NCBI GenBank assembly: GCA_046727435.1
Contig: JBKPCR010000491.1
Coordinates: 1-8,832, forward strand
Source of the DNA: CAVPRW01 sp046727435 [NCBI: bacterium]
GTDB lineage: Bacteria > Tectomicrobia > Entotheonellia > J063
Length of the DNA stretch: 8,832 bases
Direction of reading: 5' to 3'
Shown here: piece by piece, positions 1-6,343 of the stretch
Position numbering within the stretch: position 1 is the first letter of the stretch
Layout of the letters: each line of letters starts with the position of its first letter
The notes under the pieces: model-generated
The model's database searches: none
What the model was told of the DNA's origin: nothing
The model's input: only the letters and a program-made list of their open reading frames with translations
Translations under genes and position numbers: made by a program

Positions 1-245
1 GAGGTATGCGGATCGAGTGTCTTCAACATCCCCTTGATAGCGCCTTCAACGAGCTTCTTGTTCTCCATGTCCTCGACATAATTCGATTGCACGAGGGAGA
101 GCACCTCGGTGAACACCCGTAGATTCTCATAATCGTCCCCACGTGCCAGAACACGCCTGGCCATACCCGCCCCGATGAGGAAGCTGGCTGACACCAGCAC
201 CAGCACAACGAGCAGAACTCGCTTACCCCCGAAGAACCTTGGCAT
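1..245 (-). CDS. ctpA: Carboxyl-terminal processing protease (CtpA/S41 family), N-terminal part only
   Basis: This is the first 81 codons of a protease that would cleave periplasmic substrates at their C-terminal tails; the PDZ and catalytic S41 domains lie beyond the window edge. Visible are a short basic N-terminus, a hydrophobic signal/anchor segment at about residues 9-28 (VLLVVLVLVSASFLIGAG), and then the helical region found before the PDZ domain in CtpA proteins: VFTEVLSLVQSNYVED near residues 43-58, an EGAIKGML stretch, and LDPHT at the cut end. This N-terminal pattern is typical of CtpA. The ATG at 245-243 is preceded by GGAGG at 254-258 with an 8-base spacer, which fixes the start. 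It lies 107 bases downstream of the envC-like gene on the same strand, and CtpA-type proteases often follow EnvC-like genes and are known to control peptidoglycan hydrolases. Assignment is from the N-terminus alone, since the catalytic Ser/Lys are not visible. Confidence 0.88.
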   Translation of the reverse strand, partial: MPRFFGGKRVLLVVLVLVSASFLIGAGMARRVLARGDDYENLRVFTEVLSLVQSNYVEDMENKKLVEGAIKGMLKTLDPHT

Positions 246-352
246 ACCCCTCTCCTCCCTGGTTCTTGCCGCTAATCGATCCTCTGCCGGCTATCCACTC
301 TCTCGTCTTCGCCGCTTCCGCCACGCGTGCGCAGAGTCCTTCGGGGCTCAGG

Positions 353-1696
353 CTATGGTCGATTATTGGCAAGCCATTCGAGCGGGTTTTCCGGTTTTCC
401 TTGATGCCGAATTTCGAAATAGAGCGCGGGTCCATTGAGCGCTGCGCCCTCGCCAGTTTTCCCTACGACTTGATTCCGTGTGACCCGGTCGCCCACCTGC
501 ACCATCAACTCCGAGGTATGGGCGTATAGGCTATAATAACTATCTCCGTGGTCGACAATCAAGAGGGTACCATAGCCCTTCAACCGGTCAGCGTAGAGTA
601 CCTGCCCCGCTTCGATGACGCGAAAGTGACTTCCAGGCGAGGCACCGATGCTGATGCCCTTGTTGAAGGTATAAGTATTGAAGGTGGGATGCTTGATCTT
701 CCCGTAGGTCGACACCAGCTTTCCCGCTATCGGCCATGCCAGCTGTCCTCTGAGCTTCGCAAACTTACTATCGCCGTCCAAATAGCGCTCGGCGGGAGGG
801 ACGGGGGTTCCCCGTGTTGGGGTCGCCCGCGCCTGCTGTTGTCGGCGACGTTCTGCTTGGGCTTGTTGCGCCAGAACGCGTTTGCGCTCGCGCTCGAGTT
901 TGGCGATGAGGGCGATGAGGCGCTTCGACGATTCTTCGAGCTCCTGCATGGCGCTGGCGTATGTTCCCTGCTCGTCACGGATTTTCGTGAGGAGCTGATT
1001 TTTTTTCAACTGCTCTTGCTCGATTTCCCCCTGTTTAGCGGTCACCTGTGCGTGCGCCTTTTGCAACTGGTCGGCGCGCCCTTTCACGGATCGCCGTGTG
1101 CGTTCGAGGGCATCGAGGTTATGACGGTGCTGTTGCAGCAAGTCGGCGTCGTACTCCACGAGCTTGACCGAGTAGCGGACTCGCCTGAAGAAATCAGTCA
1201 TATCGGAAGCTGAGAGCAGAAAAGGCAGATAGGCGACGCGTCCTTGCTTATAGAGGGCACGCAGGCGGGTATGTAGGTACCCCTGGCGCGCCTGCAATTG
1301 TTGGGTTAGCTCGTCCATCTGCTTGACGACTGCGGCATGCTTTTCTGCCTGGAGCTTGAGGTTGCGTTCATTGGCCTGAAGTTCGCGCTGCTTTTGTTGG
1401 AGCAAGCGGTCGCTCTCTTCAAGGGCCTGCACCACGTTGCGCTCGTGACGCTTGGTCTTGTCCAAACGGGATTGATACCCTTTAAGCTGATCCTTGACCT
1501 CCTTCAGTTCCTGGCGTTCCTCTTTCAGTCGTTGATCGAGTTCACCCGGTGCTGCAACGCTTTGTAGCGTCCCCACCAGGCACCACATCGGCGTGATGGC
1601 GACCAGCCCAATGGCGAGCCGCAAGCCAGTGCCACATCTGATCAGGCGTCGGAACCGTTGTGGACAATGGCGATATCGGGTCATTGTCATGTGCAT
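353..1696 (-). CDS. envC: EnvC-like murein hydrolase activator (coiled coil plus degenerate LytM/M23 domain)
   Basis: A 447-residue secreted protein. Residues about 26-49 form a hydrophobic signal segment after an Arg-rich N-terminus, with likely cleavage near SVAA/P. Residues about 52-290 are a long charged, Gln/Glu/Lys/Arg-rich coiled coil, interrupted at about 145-187 by the hydrophobic stretch (YLPFLLSASDMTDFFRRVRY) seen in EnvC-type proteins. A Pro/Arg linker follows, then a LytM/M23 fold at about 318-440. The M23 zinc ligands are mostly lost: HxGxD reads NKGIS (N345, S349), and HLHFE reads ALYFE (A424, Y426); only H392 in YAH remains. It should therefore be an activator, as E. coli EnvC is for AmiA/AmiB, and not an endopeptidase. 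It directly follows ftsX, whose TGA overlaps an in-frame ATG (ATGA at 1687-1690), so translation is probably coupled. The start could be 1696, 1690 or 1684; none has a clear Shine-Dalgarno. Confidence 0.9.
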   Translation of the reverse strand: MHMTMTRYRHCPQRFRRLIRCGTGLRLAIGLVAITPMWCLVGTLQSVAAPGELDQRLKEERQELKEVKDQLKGYQSRLDKTKRHERNVVQALEESDRLLQQKQRELQANERNLKLQAEKHAAVVKQMDELTQQLQARQGYLHTRLRALYKQGRVAYLPFLLSASDMTDFFRRVRYSVKLVEYDADLLQQHRHNLDALERTRRSVKGRADQLQKAHAQVTAKQGEIEQEQLKKNQLLTKIRDEQGTYASAMQELEESSKRLIALIAKLERERKRVLAQQAQAERRRQQQARATPTRGTPVPPAERYLDGDSKFAKLRGQLAWPIAGKLVSTYGKIKHPTFNTYTFNKGISIGASPGSHFRVIEAGQVLYADRLKGYGTLLIVDHGDSYYSLYAHTSELMVQVGDRVTRNQVVGKTGEGAALNGPALYFEIRHQGKPENPLEWLANNRP

Positions 1697-2577
1697 GTGG
1701 GTGAGGTCGTACGTCTAAGGGAGAACAAACTCCCCAGCCCTCCCAACACTGCCCCTCCCAGCAATATGCTGGCGATCATCGGCAGAGGGAGGAACTGGAG
1801 AAGGGAGAAGTCGAAGAACAGCTCCCCCATCGGCTTAACCCAGCTCATCAGCACGGCAAACAGAGCATAGCAGAGGCCGACGGCGAGGCTCGTCCCCAGC
1901 ATCCCCTGGAGAATGCCTTCGAGAAAAAAGGGGAATTTGATAAACCACCGCGTGGCCCCCACCAATTGCATGATCTCGATCTCTTCGGCACGGGTATGCA
2001 GAGCCAGGCGGACGGTTGTAGCGATGATGAACATCACTGCTATACCCATGATCCCCCCGATACCGATCACGCCGAATTCCAATGTCCAGACGAGGGTATG
2101 AAAGCGCTCCAGCCAGCGCTCGCCATAGTCGATCTCTTCGATCTCCGGTAATTGTTTGTAGCGTTCGACGCTCTCGCGCAGGAGCTCGGGCTGTCGAAAC
2201 TCGTCGCGTATAGTGACAGTGAATGATGCCGGCAGCGGGTTAGTCTGCAAACCTTCAAGAATCCTCGCCCCCTCCCCCAGGCGCGCGCGCAGCTGCTGCA
2301 TGGCCTGCTCCTTGGAGGTGTATTCTAGCGCTGCCGTCTCTGGGGCATGACTCAGGGCGATTCGTAAGGCCTCGAGGCGTTCGGGGGTGAGAGCATCGCG
2401 CAGGTAAATCACCATATGGACCTGGCTCCCCCAATGCGCGGCAAAGTTACGAAAATTCACGTAGAGGAGCGCCACGCCGCTAACCAGTAGCATGCCCGTG
2501 GCAATCACAAAGATCGCCACCACGTTAACACGGCGATGGCGATAAAAGTTCCGCAGCGCTTCCCGGAGAAAATACAT
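1687..2577 (-). CDS. ftsX: Cell division protein FtsX (permease-like subunit)
   Basis: A 296-residue inner-membrane protein, the usual length for FtsX. With FtsE it forms an ABC-type mechanotransmitter that passes ATP hydrolysis to an EnvC-like partner in the periplasm. Topology read from the sequence: a basic cytoplasmic N-terminus (LREALRNFYRHRR), TM1 at about 18-41, a large extracytoplasmic domain at about 45-160, TM2 about 164-190, the conserved cytoplasmic loop RAEEIEIMQLVGAT (196-209), TM3 about 217-246 and TM4 about 263-287. The four-TM layout and the EEIEIMQLVGAT loop are diagnostic. It lies 22 bases after ftsE, and its stop codon overlaps the start region of the envC-like gene, so the three are almost certainly one transcript. 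No strong Shine-Dalgarno precedes the ATG at 2577-2575, which suggests coupling to ftsE translation. Confidence 0.95.
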   Translation of the reverse strand: MYFLREALRNFYRHRRVNVVAIFVIATGMLLVSGVALLYVNFRNFAAHWGSQVHMVIYLRDALTPERLEALRIALSHAPETAALEYTSKEQAMQQLRARLGEGARILEGLQTNPLPASFTVTIRDEFRQPELLRESVERYKQLPEIEEIDYGERWLERFHTLVWTLEFGVIGIGGIMGIAVMFIIATTVRLALHTRAEEIEIMQLVGATRWFIKFPFFLEGILQGMLGTSLAVGLCYALFAVLMSWVKPMGELFFDFSLLQFLPLPMIASILLGGAVLGGLGSLFSLRRTTSPTCT

Positions 2578-2599
2578 GGAAATTTAGCACAACCCTTGA

Positions 2600-3256
2600 C
2601 TAGGTAGAAAGCAGGCGCCCTTGATCGAGGGTCAAGACACGCCCAGGAGCCGAGGCGACCAGTTGACGGTCATGCGTGGCGAGAAAAACGGTCGTGCCAT
2701 CGGCGTTCACTTCGTAGAGCAGGGCCATGATTTCCTGCGCCAGGACGTCGTCGAGGTTGCCCGTCGGCTCATCGGCCAGGATGACCGCCGGTTCGTTGAC
2801 CAAGGCTCGTGCCAGCGCCACGCGCTGTTGCTCGCCGCCTGAAAGCTGTGGCGGCAGCGCATCCTTGCGATGGGGGATGCCGACGCGCTTGAGGACGTCT
2901 CCGACCCGCCGACGGACCTCCCGTTCGGGAACCGCCAGGACTCGCTGGGCGAAGGCAACATTTTCAAAGGCAGTTTTGGTGGGAAGCAACTTAAAATCTT
3001 GAAAGACAATGCCAATTGAGCGTCGGAACTCTGGAATTCGGCGCCGAGCTAGGCGTGTGACATTGCGACGATTGACGATGATATTCCCACGATCCGGCCG
3101 CTCCGCCGCGTACAGAAGCCGTAGCAGCGTCGTCTTCCCGGCACCACTAGGCCCCGTGAGAACGGCGAACTCCCCGGCTTCTACCCGAAAGGTGATATCT
3201 TCAAGAGCAGGGGAATGGGCCGCAAAGCTCTTGAAGACATGCAACATTTGGATCAT
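2600..3256 (-). CDS. ftsE: Cell division ATP-binding protein FtsE
   Basis: A 218-residue single-domain ABC ATPase that pairs with FtsX. It has every nucleotide-binding motif intact: Walker A GPSGAGKT (35-42), Q-loop VFQDF (85-89), signature [15 protein letters not shown] (138-152), Walker B VILADE followed by PTGNLD (158-169), and the H-loop His in LATHD (H195). The length of about 220 residues, the opening [11 protein letters not shown] and the EPTGNLD box are typical of FtsE and of the related LolD group; the adjacent ftsX decides for FtsE. The chosen ATG is at 3256-3254. An alternative in-frame ATG lies three codons in, at 3247-3245, and neither has a good Shine-Dalgarno. The 98-base gap to the upstream dppF-like gene holds a hairpin (3300-3328), so it is open whether ftsE has its own promoter or is read through from the dpp genes. 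Confidence 0.95.
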   Translation of the reverse strand: MIQMLHVFKSFAAHSPALEDITFRVEAGEFAVLTGPSGAGKTTLLRLLYAAERPDRGNIIVNRRNVTRLARRRIPEFRRSIGIVFQDFKLLPTKTAFENVAFAQRVLAVPEREVRRRVGDVLKRVGIPHRKDALPPQLSGGEQQRVALARALVNEPAVILADEPTGNLDDVLAQEIMALLYEVNADGTTVFLATHDRQLVASAPGRVLTLDQGRLLST

Positions 3257-3299
3257 GAGGCCACAGGCGGCGTCCTCGTGCCGCGTCGATGATCATGTG

Positions 3300-3328
3300 C
3301 ACGGCTTACCAGCATACGGTCAGCCGTG
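3300..3328. repeat. Hairpin between dppF-like gene and ftsE
   Basis: CACGGCT (3300-3306) and AGCCGTG (3322-3328) are perfect inverted arms. Inside them, ACC/GGT (3308-3310 and 3318-3320) add three pairs after one mismatch, leaving a 7-base loop. It sits in the 98-base gap just downstream of the dppF stop when read on the minus strand. There is no T-run on either side, so it is not a standard intrinsic terminator. It may slow or partly stop transcription between the transporter and the division genes. Confidence 0.45.
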
Positions 3329-3354
3329 GGCTGCCCATCCCAGCATATCGTCGG

Positions 3355-4356
3355 CTATGCGGGTGTCCCCAAGCGCTTGGCCTGCACTTCCTTCCAGTAA
3401 TGGCAGGCCACGTAGTGGCCGCCCCCGATGTCCTGCAGCGCCGGCTCAACCGTTTTACAATCGGCCTTGGCATAGAGACAGCGGGTATGAAAGCGGCAGC
3501 CGCTGGGGGGATTGATCGGACTGGGCACGTCGCCTGGGAGGATGATCCGCTGTTTCTTGATGGACGGGTCTGGACGTGGCACAGCCGAGAGCAGCGCCTC
3601 CGTATAGGGATGGGAGGGATTTTCATACAGCTCCCGGTCGGTGGCGAGCTCGACGATCTTGCCGAGATACATCACCGCCACACGATCGCTGATATGCTCC
3701 ACCACGCTCAGGTCATGGGCGATAATCAGATAGGTCAGGTTGAACTCGTGTTGGAGATCCTCGAGCAGGTTGATCACCTGGGCTTGGATTGACACGTCGA
3801 GCGCTGATACGGGCTCATCCCCAATGATCAGCTTGGGGTTCAGCGCCAGCGCACGGGCGATGCCGATGCGCTGGCGCTGTCCACCGCTAAATTCGTGGGG
3901 ATAGCGCCGCATATGCTCTGGACGGAGCCCCACTTTCTCCAGGATATTGGCCACCGTCTCCTCCTTCGCCCGGCCCTTGGCGATCTTATGGATTTCCAGC
4001 GGCTCACCGACGATGCTGGCCACAGTCATGCGGGGGTTGAGGGAGGCATACGGATCCTGGAAGATGATTTGCATCTGGCGTCTAAGGGCACGCATCGGCT
4101 TTTTGCCGAGCTTGAGGATATCTTGCCCCTCGAAAAACACCTCGCCACCGGTCGGTTCGATCAGACGTAGGATCGTCCGGGCCGCTGTCGATTTGCCGCA
4201 GCCGCTCTCGCCCACCAATCCCACCGTTTCGCCAGGGTACAGATCAAAGCTGATGCCGTCTACCGCCTGTACGTATCCGACGGTTTTGGAGAGGATCCCC
4301 CCTTTAATGGGAAAATGCTTTTTCAGGTTCTTGACTTGCAGTAATGGTTGGGCCAT
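3355..4356 (-). CDS. dppF: Peptide ABC transporter ATP-binding protein, DppF/OppF type
   Basis: A 333-residue ATPase that would energise uptake of di- or oligopeptides (or, in some relatives, nickel or other small solutes) as one half of a DppD-DppF heterodimer on the cytoplasmic face. Motifs: Walker [10 protein letters not shown] (49-57), Q-loop [10 protein letters not shown] (99-108), signature [15 protein letters not shown] (156-170), Walker B LIIGDE with PVSALDVS (176-189), and H-loop His214. The C-terminal oligopeptide-transporter extension follows. It has four cysteines (C287, C293, C300, C318) in the spacing that, in Opp/Dpp ATPases of known structure, holds a [4Fe-4S] cluster. EPVSALD and the HKIAKG-type linker favour the F subunit over D. 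The ATG at 4356-4354 has AGGGA at 4364-4368, 7 bases upstream. It lies 36 bases after the dppD-like gene. Substrate cannot be told from the ATPase alone, and no permease genes are in the window. Confidence 0.92.
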   Translation of the reverse strand: MAQPLLQVKNLKKHFPIKGGILSKTVGYVQAVDGISFDLYPGETVGLVGESGCGKSTAARTILRLIEPTGGEVFFEGQDILKLGKKPMRALRRQMQIIFQDPYASLNPRMTVASIVGEPLEIHKIAKGRAKEETVANILEKVGLRPEHMRRYPHEFSGGQRQRIGIARALALNPKLIIGDEPVSALDVSIQAQVINLLEDLQHEFNLTYLIIAHDLSVVEHISDRVAVMYLGKIVELATDRELYENPSHPYTEALLSAVPRPDPSIKKQRIILPGDVPSPINPPSGCRFHTRCLYAKADCKTVEPALQDIGGGHYVACHYWKEVQAKRLGTPA

Positions 4357-4392
4357 GGTTCATTCCCTATCCAGTCAAGGTGTTCACCCCGA

Positions 4393-5376
4393 TTAGCCCG
4401 GGAAAAAGCAGGCGCTGTCATGGCCACCTGGCACCTTCTCCAGAGGAGGCTCCTGTTCCTGACAGATCTGTTGGGCTTTTGGACAGCGCGGGTGGAACAT
4501 GCACCCGCTCGGCAAGTTGTATGGGCTTGGCACTATACCCGGGATCTCCATCAGCCGCTGCTTCTGGCCGGTGGCCTTCTCCTCGAGGCGCGGCAACGAT
4601 TGCAGCAGGCCTTGGGTATACGGATGCTGCGGTTGTTTGAAGATCTCCAGAACGGGTCCTTCCTCCACCACTTTGCCGCAGTACATGACGACGACGCGCC
4701 GGGCCGATTCGGCCACCACCCCGAGGTTGTGGGTGATGAGGATGATGGCCATGCCGAGCTGTTCTTTCAGGCCGAACATGAGATCGAGAATCTGGGCCTG
4801 AATAGTGACGTCGAGGGCCGTGGTCGGCTCGTCGGCCAGCAGGATCTTGGGATTACACGACAGCGCCATGGCGATCATGGCGCGCTGGCGCATGCCGCCG
4901 CTGAGCTGGTGGGGATACTCGTGCACACGGCGTTCAGGGGCCGGAATGCCCACCTTCTGCAGCATCTCGATGGATTTCGCGAGCGCATCACGTTTGCTGA
5001 GGCCCTGATGCAGGATGATGGCTTCGGAAATCTGATTGCCGATGGTGAAGACAGGGTTCAAGGATGTCATCGGCTCTTGGAAGATCATCGAGATTTCATT
5101 GCCGCGGATGCGCCGCATCTCAGCGCGCGTGAGTTTGAGAAGATTGGTGCCCTCGAAGATGATCTCGCCACCCACGGTACGCCCCGGGGGATCAGGGACC
5201 AGGCGCAGAATGGAGAGCGCCGTCACGCTTTTCCCACAGCCGGATTCACCGACAACCCCCAGCGTCTCGCCGCGACGTAGTTGATAGCTCACCCCATCAA
5301 CGGCCTTGGCGACCCCATCAGAAGTAAAGAAGGAGGTCCTGAGGTCACGCAGGTCAAGCAATACATCATTGTTCAT
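4393..5376 (-). CDS. dppD: Peptide ABC transporter ATP-binding protein, DppD/OppD type
   Basis: A 327-residue ATPase, partner of the DppF-like protein encoded 36 bases downstream. Motifs: Walker [10 protein letters not shown] (43-51), Q-loop [11 protein letters not shown] (98-108), signature [15 protein letters not shown] (158-172), Walker B ILLADE with PTTALDVT (178-191), and H-loop His216. The LSGGMRQR signature and EPTTALD box mark the D subunit. The C-terminal extension carries C292, C298, C305 and C323 with the CMFHPRCP core, the predicted [4Fe-4S] ligand set of Opp/Dpp ATPases. The ATG at 5376-5374 is preceded by AAAGG at 5386-5390 with a 9-base spacer. Normally dppA/B/C genes would stand upstream in the same operon. 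Here the upstream side is a long stretch without permease genes, so the substrate-binding and membrane subunits must be elsewhere or were lost locally. Confidence 0.93.
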   Translation of the reverse strand: MNNDVLLDLRDLRTSFFTSDGVAKAVDGVSYQLRRGETLGVVGESGCGKSVTALSILRLVPDPPGRTVGGEIIFEGTNLLKLTRAEMRRIRGNEISMIFQEPMTSLNPVFTIGNQISEAIILHQGLSKRDALAKSIEMLQKVGIPAPERRVHEYPHQLSGGMRQRAMIAMALSCNPKILLADEPTTALDVTIQAQILDLMFGLKEQLGMAIILITHNLGVVAESARRVVVMYCGKVVEEGPVLEIFKQPQHPYTQGLLQSLPRLEEKATGQKQRLMEIPGIVPSPYNLPSGCMFHPRCPKAQQICQEQEPPLEKVPGGHDSACFFPG

Positions 5377-5450
5377 GGGAGTCTGCCTTTCATGACTGAC
5401 GTTGGATAGTTACCGAGCGCACGGCGTGTCCCTCCGCTTATGTTTTTCCA

Positions 5451-5479
5451 CTCTTAGCATATTTCGTCGTCGGTGACAA
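5451..5479 (-). promoter_or_regulatory. Weak candidate promoter upstream of dppD-like gene
   Basis: On the minus strand TTGTCA (5479-5474, five of six matches to the -35 consensus) is followed after exactly 17 bases by TAAGAG (5456-5451, only three of six matches to the -10). The predicted start would give a leader of about 70 bases before the dppD ATG. The poor -10 makes this a tentative call. Confidence 0.25.
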
Positions 5480-5783
5480 GGCTTTCTCTCGCACTGGCTC
5501 GTACTGCAGCGAGAAACGGATGGGGGTGAGGGGCGATTACCACACCGAGTTTGCTGTTTCTGCTCTGAGGTGCACAGTGATGCAAGCGAGGAGCGTGGCA
5601 ACCATGAAGCTGCTCAATATCACAGCAGAAAAGGGGCCAGGTCTGCTCCCCAGTCTCTTCCAGGTGAAGCCCAGAGATCATAATGGCTCCCATGAGCCCG
5701 CCTGAATCATACCACACCCCCATCCGACATGCCAAGCCGCGTCGCGCGCCTCGGGCTCTATGCGCTCCCGTCGATTTGACCAT
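5454..5783 (-). CDS. Possible small hypothetical protein, Cys/His-rich
   Basis: An ORF of 109 codons on the same strand as the dppD-like gene and ending 77 bases before it. The ATG at 5783-5781 has AGGAG at 5789-5793 with a 5-base spacer, which is the main argument for it. A second in-frame ATG lies five codons further upstream at 5798, within that Shine-Dalgarno region. The product has a basic N-terminus, no clear signal peptide or membrane segment, and a Cys/His-rich middle (FCCDIEQLHGCHAPRLHHC) that could bind metal. Its third-base GC content is near even, unlike the clearly coding neighbours, and I recognise no family. It may be a chance open frame; if real, it could be the first gene of the dpp transcript. 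Confidence 0.22.
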   Translation of the reverse strand: MVKSTGAHRARGARRGLACRMGVWYDSGGLMGAIMISGLHLEETGEQTWPLFCCDIEQLHGCHAPRLHHCAPQSRNSKLGVVIAPHPHPFLAAVRASARESLVTDDEIC

Positions 5784-5932
5784 GGCGCTCCTTCTCACTA
5801 AAGATTCTTCAGAGTCCTAAAGTGGAAGCACACATCAGAGCGCGAAATGCTACTGCGACCATTGATGAGAAAGCATATACTCACTCGTGCATGCTCGGGA
5901 GACCTCTTTGGGCATCGAGTGTCTTCCATGCT

Positions 5933-5950
5933 CCCCCTTCGTAACGGGGG
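5933..5950. repeat. C5/G5 hairpin, possibly a degenerate REP-like element
   Basis: CCCCC (5933-5937) and GGGGG (5946-5950) flank an 8-base spacer, followed after AATA by another GGGG (5955-5958). The CCCCCTTCG...CGGGGG...GGGG layout resembles dispersed intergenic palindromes of the CCCCCTTTN...AAAGGGGG type that I know from several bacterial lineages. Only one copy is seen here, so the assignment to a repeat family is inference. Confidence 0.35.
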
Positions 5951-5963
5951 AATAGGGGCGAGC

Positions 5964-6004
5964 CCACGGCCAACAAGGTCCCTTGTTTCTGCACTAGGCC
6001 GTGG
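5964..6004. repeat. Two-part stem-loop
   Basis: CCACGGCC (5964-5971) pairs perfectly with GGCCGTGG (5997-6004). Nested directly inside, AACAAG (5972-5977) pairs with CTTGTT (5982-5987) around a GTCC loop. The two stems stack into 14 pairs, with a 9-base bulge on the 3' side (5988-5996). There is no downstream T-run, so this is not a simple terminator. It could be a structured RNA element or a protein-binding site. Its right arm overlaps the start of the 6001-6150 open frame. Confidence 0.45.
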
Positions 6005-6150
6005 CCCGCGGTGCCGCCATCGCGGACGACTTCAGCACCCGCCCTACGGTCGAACTTCAAACGATCCAGCGCGAGAGCCTCTCGCTCCCCCTGGCGATGC
6101 TCCTCAACCACCGGGGTGTGGAGATGGACGATGCCAACCGTCGCATCTAG
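6001..6150 (+). CDS. Short high-GC3 open frame: small gene or remnant of one
   Basis: A 49-codon frame from a GTG at 6001 to TAG at 6148-6150, with an in-frame TAG just before it at 5995-5997. By my count 41 of 49 codons end in G or C, a strong coding-type bias. The product reads like a soluble protein (VARGAAIADDFSTRPTVELQ followed by TIQRESLSLPLAMLLNHRGV), with no signal peptide. There is no convincing Shine-Dalgarno, and I recognise no family. A second open stretch in another frame (6156-6353) continues to the phoD start, so the two may be pieces of one decayed gene. Confidence 0.25.
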   Translation: MARGAAIADDFSTRPTVELQTIQRESLSLPLAMLLNHRGVEMDDANRRI

Positions 6151-6174
6151 GGTGATTCATTCTCGAAGGGGTCC

Positions 6175-6202
6175 TTGTCTGGGACCTTATCGCTCCAGAC
6201 AA
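6175..6202. promoter_or_regulatory. 8-bp perfect inverted repeat upstream of phoD-like gene (operator candidate)
   Basis: TTGTCTGG (6175-6182) and CCAGACAA (6195-6202) are perfect inverted half-sites separated by 12 bases. Their centres are 20 bases apart, about two helical turns, so a dimeric regulator could contact both on one face. It lies about 140 bases upstream of the phoD-like start codon. A hairpin in RNA is equally possible. No flanking promoter of good quality was found. Confidence 0.35.
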
Positions 6203-6343
6203 CACCGGGGCAACAGGCGCTGCGTGGTTACCTTTCTCTGGACCAGGATCAGCCCGCCTGCTCCTATTTCTTGAGGCAGGTGCACTGCTGACAGCGTACC
6301 GGTGGCATAGGCTGGCGATAATCGCGCGCACTGGAGGCATGGC

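Larger units (their letters stand above)
5377..6343. other. Long intergenic region with no confident gene
   Basis: This 967-base divergent region separates the minus-strand dppD-like gene from the plus-strand PhoD-like gene, so promoters for both should lie in it. I see no tRNA, transposase, CRISPR repeat or recognisable protein domain. It does contain a weak minus-strand ORF (5454-5783), two adjacent hairpins (5933-6004), a short high-GC3 frame (6001-6150) and an inverted repeat (6175-6202), listed separately. The patchy coding-like signal suggests decayed genes in the 5900-6340 part, but no homology could be checked. Confidence 0.6.

Noticed and set aside
548-1213. 221-codon plus-strand open frame
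   Set aside because: It lies wholly antisense to the envC-like gene. The coiled-coil codons of envC (rich in CAG, GAG, CGC) keep the opposite strand open, and the translation has no recognisable domain.
4348-5280. 310-codon plus-strand open frame
   Set aside because: It is antisense to the dppD-like gene, which has every ABC ATPase motif. The antisense product has no family features.
5871-5881. TATACT as a -10 box in the divergent region
   Set aside because: The best -35 at a 17-base distance (CTGCGA) matches only three of six bases, and there is no TG extension.
5914-5926. 13-base match (ATCGAGTGTCTTC) to bases 12-24 inside ctpA
   Set aside because: About one such match is expected by chance in a window this size, and the similarity beyond it is poor.
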